NCBI GenBank assembly: GCA_910592205.1
Contig: CAJVPJ010000413.1
Span: 1-25,677, forward strand
Source of the DNA: Paraglomus occultum
Lineage: Eukaryota > Glomeromycota > Glomeromycetes > Paraglomerales > Paraglomeraceae
Length of the DNA stretch: 25,677 bases
Reading direction: 5' to 3'
Under the pieces are notes generated by a model. It had not been told where the DNA came from, searched no databases, and worked only from the letters and a program-made list of their open reading frames with translations. How positions within the stretch are numbered: position 1 is the first letter of the stretch; every line of letters begins with the position of its first letter. The translations under genes were made by a program, and so were the position numbers. Positions 9,972 through 19,884 of this stretch are shown piece by piece.

Positions 9972-10050
9972 TAACCTCGTTTTTTTTAGTAGAAAAAGTA
10001 CGTGCTTTTGAGCACGTTTTTTAACGGCATTAGTTTTTTTTGCCGTGTAA
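9972..10050. repeat. Two adjacent hairpins between direct repeats
   Basis: Perfect hairpin ACGTGCT-TTTG-AGCACGT at 10000-10017, preceded by an A-run and followed by a T-run that can extend the stem. It is followed by ACGGCA (10024-10029) pairing with TGCCGT across a T-rich loop. A TTTACGGCATT-like sequence just upstream (about 9953-9963) is repeated as TTTAACGGCATT at 10019-10030. Looks like part of a small structured or mobile sequence; function unknown. Confidence 0.45.
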
Positions 10051-11634
10051 CTTTGTCTGGACGAACAAAAAAAAATTTTTTTTGTAAAATCATAGAAGTA
10101 GCTTTATCCAAAATGTTTGCCTTTGAGAACAAATTCAAAGCAGTTCTAAAGTTGCACTTGATAATTTGTTTCTTCTAGCTGCCTCCTGGATTTTTGGCGA
10201 CTATTCGTTGAACTTGAGCATTGTACGAATGACCGCTCTGAAGTTTCAAATTAATGTTTCTAAATCACGCTCCGTTTAGAAATTTTTTGTATTATTAGCG
10301 TGGCATCAGTCTCTGAGAGCTCAAACTAACATTTTCAAAACTTATTGGAATAAGTTGTCGTTTCGGGTGACGTTGACGACTAATAGGCCAAATACTTATT
10401 CAGACACATTCTGCAAATTGCGTAATTTTTTTATCGTAAGTATTTGGTTCAAGAAAAAAATTGCCAAACAATTTATGGCAATTTTATTTTTTTGCGTGAC
10501 AAATTTTTATTTATATTTAATTGTAGACATTATGTTAGCTTATCTCTTAAATTACGCTACAATGTATCCCAAGCCAAACATGCGTATCCGATAATAATTT
10601 GTTTAAAACTGCAAACGTGCGGTTACCATTACTTTGACAAAAGCGAATATTTGGGGTGTGACGTTAATATAATCGTGTTCTTGCATATATACAGTACATT
10701 TTGTGTAATGACTATTTTCCGTTGCGTTGCATATGACCGAATATGTTCATCAATACTTTTGCAATAGTATTATAATTTAATAATGCTCTTGATAAAATAT
10801 AGTATAAACAGATTAGCAACACATAATTCTAGTGTGTACAAATTTCTTTACTATACTCTTTCTAAACATCTTTCTTTTGAATGCAGTTATTCGACGTTAT
10901 TTTATTTTTTCGGAAAATATTGTTGAGTTTTCTACCACGGTATACATGCATTATTGAACAAATTGCACAACATCATGATGCTGCGTACATGCGGCAGGTA
11001 TTATAACTTTTATAACTTTAAGAAATCGGATCTGGTTATAAATAAAGCCGTCTACAATGCCGCTTATAAAAACAATTCAAAGATTGTTGTACTAGAAACT
11101 GCTTTAAGCGTTATGAACAGACGCCGGAGCTTTTTGTTAAGGAAGCAAGTATTTTTTGATTAAAAAATATTTAATCAAACTATATACTATGCTCTTTAAT
11201 ATTCAAAACTATGTCAAAGTTTGCGATATGGTTCTTGAAAACACAAGAAACGTATTATGCATGACCAATACACTTTTATTTATTTGCGTAACAAACTCAA
11301 TTATTCTCGAGCGTTTATTATTTATTCTACCTAAAATCTTGAGTTTTATTGAAATTACACAAGACGTTTTTTTATTGAATGTAAGGCATATATTCATATT
11401 TGAATTTGTTTTAAATATCTGTTAGTTTGCATAAAAAACATGAAATTGCAACTAAAATAATGACTGTATATTAGGGCTATATTTGGTTCAACAAAAGACC
11501 ACTTTTATTATGTAAAAGTAAGGTACGATTTGAAGTAATCAAATAATAAAGCAAATATAGAATAGTGCATAACTAAACAACGATTGATAGAACTAACAAA
11601 ACCATATATTGGTTTACGTCAGCAAAACTTAAAT
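10051..11634. other. AT-rich region without recognised gene
   Basis: Several short plus-strand open frames (for example 10954-11163 and 11156-11425) are present, as expected in very AT-rich DNA, but none has a recognisable domain. A short palindrome, TTTGATTAAA-type, surrounds 11155-11180. Confidence 0.5.
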
Positions 11635-13031
11635 TTAAATACTATCGTTATAGTCTTGCAATACAATGGATTCAGTTCTACCCAGCACATGATTCAGAAG
11701 CATTCCTAATCTATACCCCCCTTTAGCAAGCTGCATATCGATGTATGGAACAACCGCATTATAATAGTCACCGGCTAAATCCTCATTTGGGTTATCAAGA
11801 ACGTACTTCCATACTACGTTATTACAATTGAGAGCATTAGTATCACTAGCCCATTGTAACGGACATTGCGTGACTGCATTAGCCTCCCCTATACATGAAG
11901 TCCAATCAGATTTAATGTCTTTGTAAGAACCGGAAGTGATTGCGAGAGTTAGGGTCGTGGCGTATGCTTCTATATCGGCGTCAGTAAATTTACTTTCCCC
12001 AGGCATTGTTTCTTCGCTCGAGCTCGAAAAATCCTGTAATCGTTTTTCGATCTGCAAGTAAGGAGTGGAATACAAGTTTTGAGTTTAAGTCTTGCCCAAC
12101 TTTGTGCGTCCAATTTTGAAAATTGATTAATTGGAAGTAAAATCGTAGCACGCAAACCATTACTTACCATATTATCATCCCAGATGAAGTGAAGTTTATC
12201 CGACTCTTGATTGAATGTTACGTTAACATTCTTTGTTGTAAATACAGTCAGAATATTAGTATTTGTTTCAATCGCCACAAAAAAGGCGGGTTACCGTTAA
12301 TAAAAAAACATATACCAGTCCGCCCGTTTCCTTTCCGCATGCATGTAGCGCTGGTATTAAATATAGGCCTGTGAGTAACATTGTTTACTAACATTTAGTC
12401 GCTTTATTACTTAGCTACTTACGTTGTGTTATGTCTCCAAGGAAATGGGTGAGGAATTTGAGCGCAATGTTCCTTTCTCCAAATTTAAAACCATTTGAGC
12501 TGTCCAATTGATATGTGTAATTGGTAATGGCTGAAATAAAATAAAGGGTTAGACGTTAATTCAAACGTTAACTTATTGAACGACTATAAATATTAATTTC
12601 TCGTTTATCTTTCGCATATATTACTTGCCTGCAACAATGCACCTTCCCTGTTTGCAATCACTGTCCTATAGAAAACAAGTTGGCGAAATACGTTACAGCG
12701 ATCAAGTATAAAAAAAAAAGGTTTAACCGGATTGTCGAACTGTTCTCACCATTGAAACCGTGCAAGTTTTCGGAGGATTATCATGAGTGTCGATAAAGTG
12801 AAGCGGCTTGGCCCAATTAAACGAAGGGTCCTTGCGTTTAATTTCATCAGCCCACGTAGATACAGCTTCCAATGACTCACCAAGTAATGCATTCACTTGA
12901 TTGCTCACATCATCCGTGAGAAAGTTTTGTGCTATACGCCCAACTGTACGGTGGCCTGCAGCACCCCAAGAATAGGTGACGGGAGTAAAGCAAGCCAAGA
13001 GAGTGATTAAAGAGAATATGAACAACTTCAT
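11635..13031 (-). CDS. Secreted S1/P1-type zinc nuclease, probably disrupted
   Basis: Extracellular single-strand nuclease / 3'-nucleotidase of the S1/P1 (phospholipase C-like fold, three Zn2+) family. Exons: 13031-12750, 12665-12629, 12530-12423, 12350-12168, 12051-11635. The start at 13031 gives a signal peptide (MKLFIFSLITLLACFTPVTYS) so that the mature protein begins with the zinc-ligand tryptophan of WGAAGHRTVG. Other ligands are all present: Asp in STWADEIKR, His in KPLHFIDT, the H-D-H set in THFLGDITQPLHACG, and His/Asp in KLHFIWDD. C-terminal CPLQWASDTNALNC and AKGGYRLGMLLN are family features. Introns carry GTGAGA, GCAAGT, GTAAGT and GTAAGT donors. The fourth listed exon holds a 26-bp insertion plus a frame change between ETGG and PAFFVAIE, which would truncate the protein before the last two ligands unless it is removed. 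Expected length about 330 residues, normal for the family. Confidence 0.85.
12531..12628 (-). other. GC-AG intron in the nuclease gene
   Basis: The donor is CAG|GCAAGT at 12628 and the acceptor TTTCAG at 12531. The joined codon GCC (G from one exon, CC from the next) gives CIVAAITNY, matching the family. The nearby GT two codons later would put the next exon out of frame, so the GC donor is needed. Confidence 0.7.
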
Positions 13032-13180
13032 TTTTTTCCAAGAAGAAAGGAGAGAATGAGATATTGTGTACACTAGTTGCGGAAGAGTATTTAACTATTC
13101 CAATCTGTGCCATGATACAGAATCGCAAGCTACTCGAGTAAGTGATTTGAGCAACTTTCACTGGAAACATGACTTCCCTG

Positions 13181-13346
13181 ATTGGCAAACTATTTCCAAA
13201 TAAAAACTTTGCCCCCGGAATGTCTCAATTAACCAATGACCGGTTGTGTCATGCGCAAATTTTTGGTGTTGCGCAATTTTTCAAAATGGAAATTTATCCG
13301 TCCACCGCCCAGCCGAAATGTCGGCAATTAACCAATTAACGGTTAT
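13181..13346. promoter_or_regulatory. Duplicated CCAAT-box region upstream of the nuclease gene
   Basis: Two imperfect copies about 98 bp apart: 13216-13247 contains CAATTAACCAATGACCGGTT and 13314-13346 contains CAATTAACCAATTAACGGTT. A further CCAAT is on the minus strand at 13185-13181. Between them TGCGCAAATTTTT (13252-13264) and TGCGCAATTTTT (13270-13281) form another direct repeat. The arrangement suits a promoter upstream region; no divergent plus-strand gene was found. Confidence 0.4.
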
Positions 13347-14497
13347 TTTCAAATAAACCGAGCAACTTTATCTACAGATAGACCTCATCCACTGACGAAT
13401 GTCAACTTGTCTAAATAGCAACAATAGCTACAGCACCCTATAATATCCACCCGCTCTCGTAAGCTTTAGGTTAGGGTACAGCACACACAGTAGCACAACG
13501 TTTTGTTTGTTTTTGTTTGTGTTTTGTTTTGCTTTTGTGTTTTCCAGAATTGTGTGCTGCGAAGTTTATTTGGAATATCTGTACTACTATGAGGAAACGC
13601 CCCCAGTCAGGACAATTTTTAGAAGCCAATAGTTTATTACGTTTTATGTATACGAATATATTGAGTATTTAGGATTTGGTATCAGAAAAACTTTAATCGA
13701 TCCAGGAAAGCAGACAATTTATGTGTAAGATTGTATAAAAAATGTGAATAAGTATAAAATAACGATGACCTTGTTGCGACATTAGCTATTATCAAATGTC
13801 CTAATCATCCGACATGTATAGGTTTGCCACTAATACAATTACGATTGCGTTGATTTAATAACAAAATTAACGCAAACGAACACTCAAAGAAAAGCTACTA
13901 CTATTCATTCTATGGCTTTTTACTTCCTTGACTTTAAGTTTATAAGTGAAATTAATTGCTTTTGCTAAATATGTTTCAAGTACTATGACTCAATCTGTAG
14001 AGAGACATTAATTATCCAGCAACTTGTAAAGCGTATCGCAATAAGTACAGACAATTTATTGCCGAGTATAGAATTGCGCATATTTCTGATGACGAGTTGC
14101 ACACTCCGTATAGAGTTGGTTTATTTTAGTTGAACAAAGTATTACTCTTAATTGTTGTAAATGAAGAAATTTAATGTACGTATATTTGGGAGTCCTAATA
14201 TAGCGATAACTACGCTTATAATATATAAGGGTTAATTTACGACAATTTTTTGTTACCCGTTTATAATAAACGGGGTTGAATATTGCAAAACATAACAATA
14301 TTCTGAATAAACTAATCCAGCCTTACTAACGGAAAGATAAAATGGTTTTGGACTTTTTTATATAGAATTCTCTATCACTTAACAAAGACATTTTTTTCAA
14401 TTATCTTCTTCAGAAAGTCTAAAACCACCTCTGATAAACATTACTCAGAAATCAAAAGCAACTATCACCACCGACTTTCACCGTTTCTATACATTTA
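13347..14497. other. Intergenic, low-complexity start
   Basis: 13500-13548 is a TTTTGTTTG-type simple sequence. The rest has no recognised gene; an AT-rich minus-strand open frame at 14056-14298 has no family feature. Confidence 0.45.
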
Positions 14498-14701
14498 TTG
14501 AATTTTCTAAAAATAAACCATCATCGTCCGTTTTCCGTAGCTTGGCAAATTACTGATTCAAACTACTCACTGCATTTCGAATCAATCGCTAAAAACAGAC
14601 GTCCACGCATACCGACAAACGTTGCGTCCGTCGTAGATTATTTGACAACACAAACGCGCGCTTTGCTATTAAATCAAACGCCTAATCCCGTTGAAGAATG
14701 A
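14498..14701 (+). CDS. Possible small or partial coding sequence, unrecognised
   Basis: Open frame of 67 codons ending at 14701, with a C-terminal part (RRPRIPTNVASVVDYLTTQ, then TRALLLNQTPNPVEE) that has a mixed, protein-like composition and locally higher CpG and GC than the surroundings. It may be a last exon: acceptor-like CTAAAAACAG lies at about 14590-14599. No family is recognised, no upstream exon was found, and chance cannot be excluded. Confidence 0.2.
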   Translation: MNFLKINHHRPFSVAWQITDSNYSLHFESIAKNRRPRIPTNVASVVDYLTTQTRALLLNQTPNPVEE

Positions 14702-15934
14702 CAGTAATACTGTATACAAAAAGCGATATGTAAAATTGTGAGCTTAAACAATCGGTATACACTTGACAAAGTAAACTTTTACTAACTAAAAAATGCAGGT
14801 TGTCAGACGAGCACACAGACGATGTTCATAAATAAATGGATATCTATTTTGCTATTTTTAACTAGAGAAACTTTTATGTTTCTGCCGCCGCAGTTGATTA
14901 GGAGTTGTAGATATTGTTGATTGTATTTCTTTATGTCGTACCATAACTATCAGCTAATAGAATGCTATAGAAGAATATAAATCTTGTTATTGAAAATTTG
15001 ATATTAATAATCACGAAAATTAATTACAGTGTTGCTTAATAATTACCGTAATGCATTGCAGCAAGCATAAATGTAATAAATTGTCAAAAACTTTAACGTT
15101 AAATAATTGTCACTCTCTATGAAATGTATAAGTTAGTATAATTATACCTAATTAATGAAACGTCAGAAATATAAAACGAGATACGGCGCATAATGAACTC
15201 GCAAAAGCAACTCTATTCAATACATAATAGAATATAAATAGAATAGAATAGAATGAAATGGGGACATAATAGTATAAAATTGGTTTCGTGTTACCGTATG
15301 ACGTTAACCGCATAAAACTAACCAATTGACCGATTACTGACAAATTTTATTTTTAAAGAAAACCATACAGCACGGAAAAGTTACGTTGCTACAAAGAATA
15401 ATAGCAAAATATTATAATTTTCAATGCTATCTTATGTTTTTTTAGCAACCATTCTCATACTGCCCACTTGCTTGCTTGTTTTTATTTTACCAACTCTTAA
15501 TTTTTGGTTACAAATTAGGTAATTAATTGATTGGTAAAGAATTTCGATAAACGCTAACAGACCGGGGACATGTCACGCCGAATGTATTTTCATAGTAAAG
15601 TTACACAAGCCGATTATTTGTTTTGACGTTGACATGAATTTTCTCTTAGATGTCAATAAGACAACAGCAGTAGTAATAGTAGTCAAACTTAAATATCTTG
15701 TTAACTTCTACCATTTGGCGGTTACAAATGTTAAAGAACATGGTTCGTTAAAACGTTATATCAGATTAAAGTTAAGGTGTTTTTTAACTTTAGGGTAAGA
15801 TTCTTTTCAAGGTATGTGCGGTTTAACTTTATGACACCAATTTTCTAATGGGAAATACATCAATAAACATACTGTAAAAGTTTGGTGTGGAATGTGTGCA
15901 TACAGGAGGAGATAGCTATGGACAAACTGTGATT
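14702..15934. other. Intergenic, nothing recognised
   Basis: No gene, RNA or large repeat supported. Includes a short imperfect AATAG/GAATA pentamer tract at 15226-15255. Confidence 0.5.
15226..15255. repeat. Pentanucleotide microsatellite (TAGAA)n, short
   Basis: AATAGAATATAAATAGAATA continues with two further GAATA units: about five imperfect pentamers. Confidence 0.6.
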
Positions 15935-16030
15935 TTACTATAGAAACCGCTTGGCAAATCTTTGCCATTTCGGTAAATCAAACAAATTTGGAAAAGATTT
16001 GCCAAGCCGTGGAATGGATTTCTATAGTAA
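15935..16030. repeat. 96-bp foldback with long complementary arms
   Basis: Left arm TTACTATAGAAACC then GCTTGGCAAATCTTTGCC; the complement of the right arm reads TTACTATAGAAATCC then GGCTTGGCAAATCTTTTCC. The arms differ mainly by seven extra bases (ATTCCAC-type) in the right one, and about 25 bp of A/T-rich spacer separates them. The inner GGCAAATCTTTGCC is itself palindromic. Could be a tiny MITE or the source of a hairpin RNA. Its right end coincides with the end of the Helitron-like element. Confidence 0.7.
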
Positions 16031-16049
16031 CTAGAACAAAGTTTATGTG

Positions 16050-16062
16050 GGGGCTTCGCCCC
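16050..16062 (-). repeat. Helitron 3'-terminal hairpin
   Basis: Perfect 5-bp G/C stem with a GAA loop in otherwise AT-rich DNA, 15 nt before CTAG on the minus strand. The stem is short for a Helitron and the spacing slightly long, hence moderate confidence. Confidence 0.5.
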
Positions 16063-16467
16063 TTGTGCGCGTTTGTTGTTGATATGTGTTAAGTTATCGT
16101 AATTTATGATTGCAATAATTTTTGTCAATGTTATAACAAAATATAAGTCTATTGTTTATTGATTTATTTTATATAGTATACTACCATTTAGTCAGGGAAA
16201 AAAATAACATTTAACATAGAAAGTAGTTATAACTCTTTCTGTGGGGGTAATTTTAATTTTGCTGATGCTAAGTCTGAAGTATTCGAACGTAATTGTCTAT
16301 TGGGGGTTCACTTTTTTTTCTTGCTTGATGAATTTTGGTAAATCGCGATCACTCTCAACTGTAGCCGCAGAATCAGTGTCTTGGCTGTTTAAAGGTTTAG
16401 AAGAGGAAAGTGTTGGATTTGTGATATTATCGGTTCGGTGGTTTTCAAGTTGTCAAAGAGTGATTTG

Positions 16468-17410
16468 TCATGAGTGTTCTTTTTTCCGATAAAGGAGTTG
16501 GGGTCGAGTGGTCATGAGATATGGAGTAATTTGAGGAGACGTGTCGAGGGAAAGAAAGTCAAAGTTGTGAAGCTTTAAGTAGAGCTTGTTGTTATATACG
16601 TCTAATTCGCCGACAATAGATACTTTTGTGCCAATTTTTTGCTTTCTTTGTTCTTTCATGTAGATTTTTTTTATAAGAATTATGACGGATTTGTATATCA
16701 AATTCTGCAAGTTGTATTGTAGGGCCAGTCCCGGAGACATATTGTGTGGCCCGTATACTACAAATGTTGTCATGTTATTACGAGCTTGCGCCAGAGATTT
16801 TATAGTACCAACCGCTCGTAGCCAACTTCGTGCATGAGGAAAACTTTTTGAGAGACATGACATTTGAACGGTTTAATCTGCAAAAAGTGTGGTAAGTACT
16901 AATTAATGGTATTACTGGTTCAATCAAGGTTTATGTGGTTAATTTATACGTACTGTAATGATATTATTTTCCAACCTCGTAATAGTTCCGGCCAATTCAA
17001 CAACATCATCAGCCATAAAAGGCAATGTTGCAGACCAGTCGGAATTGTTTTTAGGTACATAAACTTCAAAGTAAGGAGCAATAGTTTCTTCAGCAAATAA
17101 GAAATATTTCTGTAGCTTTAAGTATTTGATGTTCGGGACGATTATCTACTTGGACTTCAATGACGTGCACAGCCGTTGAGTCGAAATGAACTAACATTTT
17201 TTGCTGGTAAATAGAGTCAAAATATTGGGTATCTTTTTAAAGATGATGTGATGTACGATTTATGTCTACTGTTTGAGAATATGTTTGCGGTGAGGGTTGC
17301 TTTTAAAGCATTTGGTAAATGGTGTAATTTTGCTGCTTTACACAATTTGTTGCTACGTATGTATTTGTGATGTAACGGTGTGGCAATAATATTCGCGCCG
17401 TTTTATTAAG
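16468..17410 (-). pseudogene. OB-fold (RPA-like) protein gene within the Helitron
   Basis: Pieces in order on the minus strand: ATPLHHKYIRSNKLCKAAKL, QQKMLVHFDSTAVHVIEVQV, EETIAPYFEVYVPKNNSDW, FMADDVVELAGTITRLENN, an intron GTACGT..TTGCAG joining IIT to IKPFKCHVSQKVF, VGTIKSLAQARNNMTTFVVY, TIQLAEFDIQIRHNSYKKNL and TKVSIVGELDVYNNKLYLKL followed by HNFDFLSL. The last segment has the strand-turn-strand pattern of a single-strand DNA-binding OB fold. At least four frame changes separate the pieces, several at homopolymers (near 17085 and 17220), so it is a pseudogene or poorly resolved sequence. RPA-like OB-fold genes are known passengers of Helitrons, so its place between helicase tail and 3' hairpin makes sense. 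The N-terminal boundary is uncertain. Confidence 0.6.
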
Positions 17411-18013
17411 CTTTAATTTAGGTAGTTGCTAAATGCTTTTTTAATTGTGAAATTTACGTAAATTACATCATGTTTACATTAGACACGACAAACGTTCTTG
17501 ATTAAATGGATACGGTAATATTTACTTCGTTTTGCTATTACATGAGTAATTGATATGAATTAATTTTTTTATAATTAAAACGCATTATAAGATTGCGTTG
17601 AATAAGTATCGAAATAAAATTGCATTTTAAACCAATTGCTTTGTCTAAAATACAAAAAAAAGCATTCATTAATATGAATAGAAAGATATGTATATAATTA
17701 TTTCGTTTACAAAATACGAAAACGAAGCTATTTATTAATATTGAATAAGAAAGCTATGTTATATATTCTAAATAAGAGTTATTGAAATGGCGTATTCAAA
17801 TTGCCAGTAGGCTAAAGAGTTAAATGCGGAAAATATCAAGATGACGTAATTACAATGTGTCGATATAAAAGAGTTGACGGTGTGAAAATGTGATCAAATA
17901 ATTTAGTGTCACATCATAAAATGTTGATGATACTATTTTTGGTAAGAGCGTAAAAAAATTTTGCTTCGATTGAGTAAAGATTCGCTAAACAAACGGTAAT
18001 GGTCAACTAAACG

Positions 18014-18310
18014 TTATATTTGAATGAGTGGATTTGTTGTAGCCTTATTTTTTAAACGTTCATATTCGAAAATTATGTCTTGATCGACAGAAAATGCTTG
18101 TTTATCCAGACAGGCTATTTCTACGCAGTCCCAAGATGGCGCACGGCTTAATGCAGTGTAAGCTTAGCCGACGGCAAAGAATGTCTATCCAAATATAGGG
18201 ATATGTGTGGCAGCGTTAGCCCTTGAGATTTGTGCACTGTAAGTGCGAAACAGTTTTGTAAAGGAAATTGTCTGCGAGAGGCGTTCGTTCTATTAATTGA
18301 AAAGTAGTAC
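18014..18310 (-). pseudogene. PIF1-type Helitron helicase, C-terminal fragment
   Basis: Contains FPLQNCFALTVHKSQGLTLP, the late helicase motif around 'A.TVHKSQG' typical of PIF1 and Helitron helicases, then HISLYLD. After a one-base shift come AYTALSRAPSWDCVEIACLD ('Y.ALSR' motif) and a tail ending NPLIQI with stop TAA at 18016-18014. The ATPase core (Walker A and B) is absent. Codons upstream carry a few more remnants (LYNEWLRKVIIPIK near 18360-18420). Confidence 0.8.
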
Positions 18311-18439
18311 GTTTTGGCTTGTATTAGAGATTTATTACCGAGAAAAGTAACGTAAATCTACTATCATTTTATTGGTATAATGACTTTACGTAGCCATTCA
18401 TTGTATAACAGAGAGGGAAGAATGTGTAAAATTAACGTT

Positions 18440-19535
18440 TTGATTTTGACGATACAGGCGCTGCAGTATTTGAAAATACGACGCCGCGACCATCTGGAAA
18501 TAAGTCAGGAAATGAACCGGCTTCTAGTTCGGGATCATTAAAGCGTAGTGGTATTCGTTCATATCAAAAAGCTGCTGCACAGTCCCAGGAGTATCGTGTT
18601 GTAACGGAGAACTCCTTGGAGAAAGCCCTATAGTTAAACGGAAATAGTGGGTATTTACGTTATGTATTTCATTGGGGAAAACGTATGATGATAAAACTAT
18701 GTCTGACGGAGTTACGGGAAAAGTAAATTCATTATTGCTATCAAATACATGGTTGCCTGTGGCCAAACAGTAGGAGATGTTTGGGAATTATGCGTGAGCA
18801 AATGTGAAGCAATAGAATGATAACAGAAAAATAAAGATTATTTTGTTGGAGCCAATTACAGGCATAACGCAAGGATGGGTGGTGCCAGCGATTATCAGGT
18901 GCAGATAAATCAGCGTTTTGCAAAAATGCACCAATCATACCAGAATAAAGTGAAAATATTCTTCGGTTTTTAGAATATCCCATTTGACCAGTGAGTGATC
19001 GATACTCTGCACGGGTTTGTATCAGCAGATCGACCTAAACTGGTGTGTAGATATATGGGAAATAGATATTTTCTTTCAGCATATGGTACATCGTGAATGC
19101 ATTGAGGTATTGGAGCAAGCGTAAGACAAGTTCTATTATTAGAATTTGATTGCATCCATCGTAAACTGTTGCGTTGCGTGGATTAGTAATAAGATTTATT
19201 TCTGGAAAAGATATCTCTAACGGATATGTAATATCATTATTTCTGGTGCCCATTTTGCAGATTATTGGTATAATAAGCGCGAGCAATAAGAACAGGGAAT
19301 GCATGGAAATTGTGCGTAATCTTCTTCATAAAGATTTTTTTAAGTTCATCAGAAGGACGCCAATATGGTGTAGTTGAAGAGTTATAAGTCTGGATAAGTG
19401 TCATCTCAGATGGAGAGGACATAGAAGGGTAAGTGAGATGGTTGTCATTAATGGACAATGAATGGGTAGCATATTAAACGAATTCGTTAGTTTGAAGAGA
19501 ATCAACTGTGAATATATCGACGACTTGAGACATTT
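18440..19535 (-). pseudogene. Helitron-type N-terminal ORF remnants
   Basis: Begins MSQVVDIFTVDSLQTNEFV near 19532 and continues in pieces: SINDNHLTYPSMSSPSEM, RKYLFPIYLHTSLGRSADTN, AEYRSLTGQMGYSKNRRIFS, LYSGMIGAFLQNADLS, FPVTPSDIVLSSYVFPNEI, HYFRLTIGLSPRSSPLQHD and DPELEAGSFPDLFPDGRGVV. The last resembles the 'FP.LFP.G.G' sequence preceding the Rep domain in Helitron proteins. Stops and frame changes separate the segments (for example after NEFV, near 19000, 18775 and 18540). The family of the first 250 residues is not recognised with confidence; assignment rests on the FPDLFPDGRG motif and the adjacent helicase tail. Confidence 0.6.
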
Positions 19536-19540
19536 TTTGT

Positions 19541-19884
19541 TGTTGTATGGATAAATTCGCTTTATTAAGTCAGTAAGAAATGCGAAGGGGTTAACAAAGC
19601 TGTTAGTGCGTAGAGCAAGGTTGACAATAGAAATCGATTAGCGATCAGCACTGAGGGCAGATACAGTACATACTAATATTAATTTTTTTCACATGGCATA
19701 TGCGTGTGTGCAACAAATACATGATTGATTGTTTACACGGGACGTTTGTGCCACAAGTACATGCTATTAAGCGTAAATTTATTTCAAGTGTAAATTTATT
19801 TCCCTTAGTTTACTTAATCGGTTAGTATAGCGCTCTCAAAATCGAAATCTATGACGAAAAAAGCGTAACGTTGATCTTTAGTCA
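19541..19884. other. Stretch between the Helitron and the satellite array
   Basis: No gene seen. May include the unlocated Helitron 5' end. A short direct repeat, GTGTAAATTTATTTC-like, occurs at 19770-19803. Confidence 0.4.

Larger units (their letters stand above)
16031..19540 (-). mobile_element. Decayed Helitron-like rolling-circle transposon
   Basis: Minus-strand order fits a Helitron: an N-terminal Helitron ORF region (19535-18440), a PIF1-type helicase C-terminus (18310-18014), an OB-fold gene (17410-16468), then a terminal hairpin GGGGC-GAA-GCCCC (16062-16050), 15 nt, and CTAG (16034-16031) followed by T. Helitrons end in a hairpin plus CTRR and insert between A and T. The Rep (HUH) catalytic region and helicase core are missing: only about 130 nt separate the N-terminal fragment from the helicase tail, so the element is internally deleted. 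The 5' TC end was not located; 19540 is a lower bound set by the coding remnants. Confidence 0.65.

Noticed and set aside
10000-10025. Hairpin followed by T-run as a bacterial-type terminator
   Set aside because: Context is eukaryotic, with spliceosomal introns throughout, and there is no operon upstream.
13464-13480. TTTAGGTTAGGGTA as an interstitial telomere repeat
   Set aside because: Less than two telomere-like units; expected by chance in this much AT-rich DNA.
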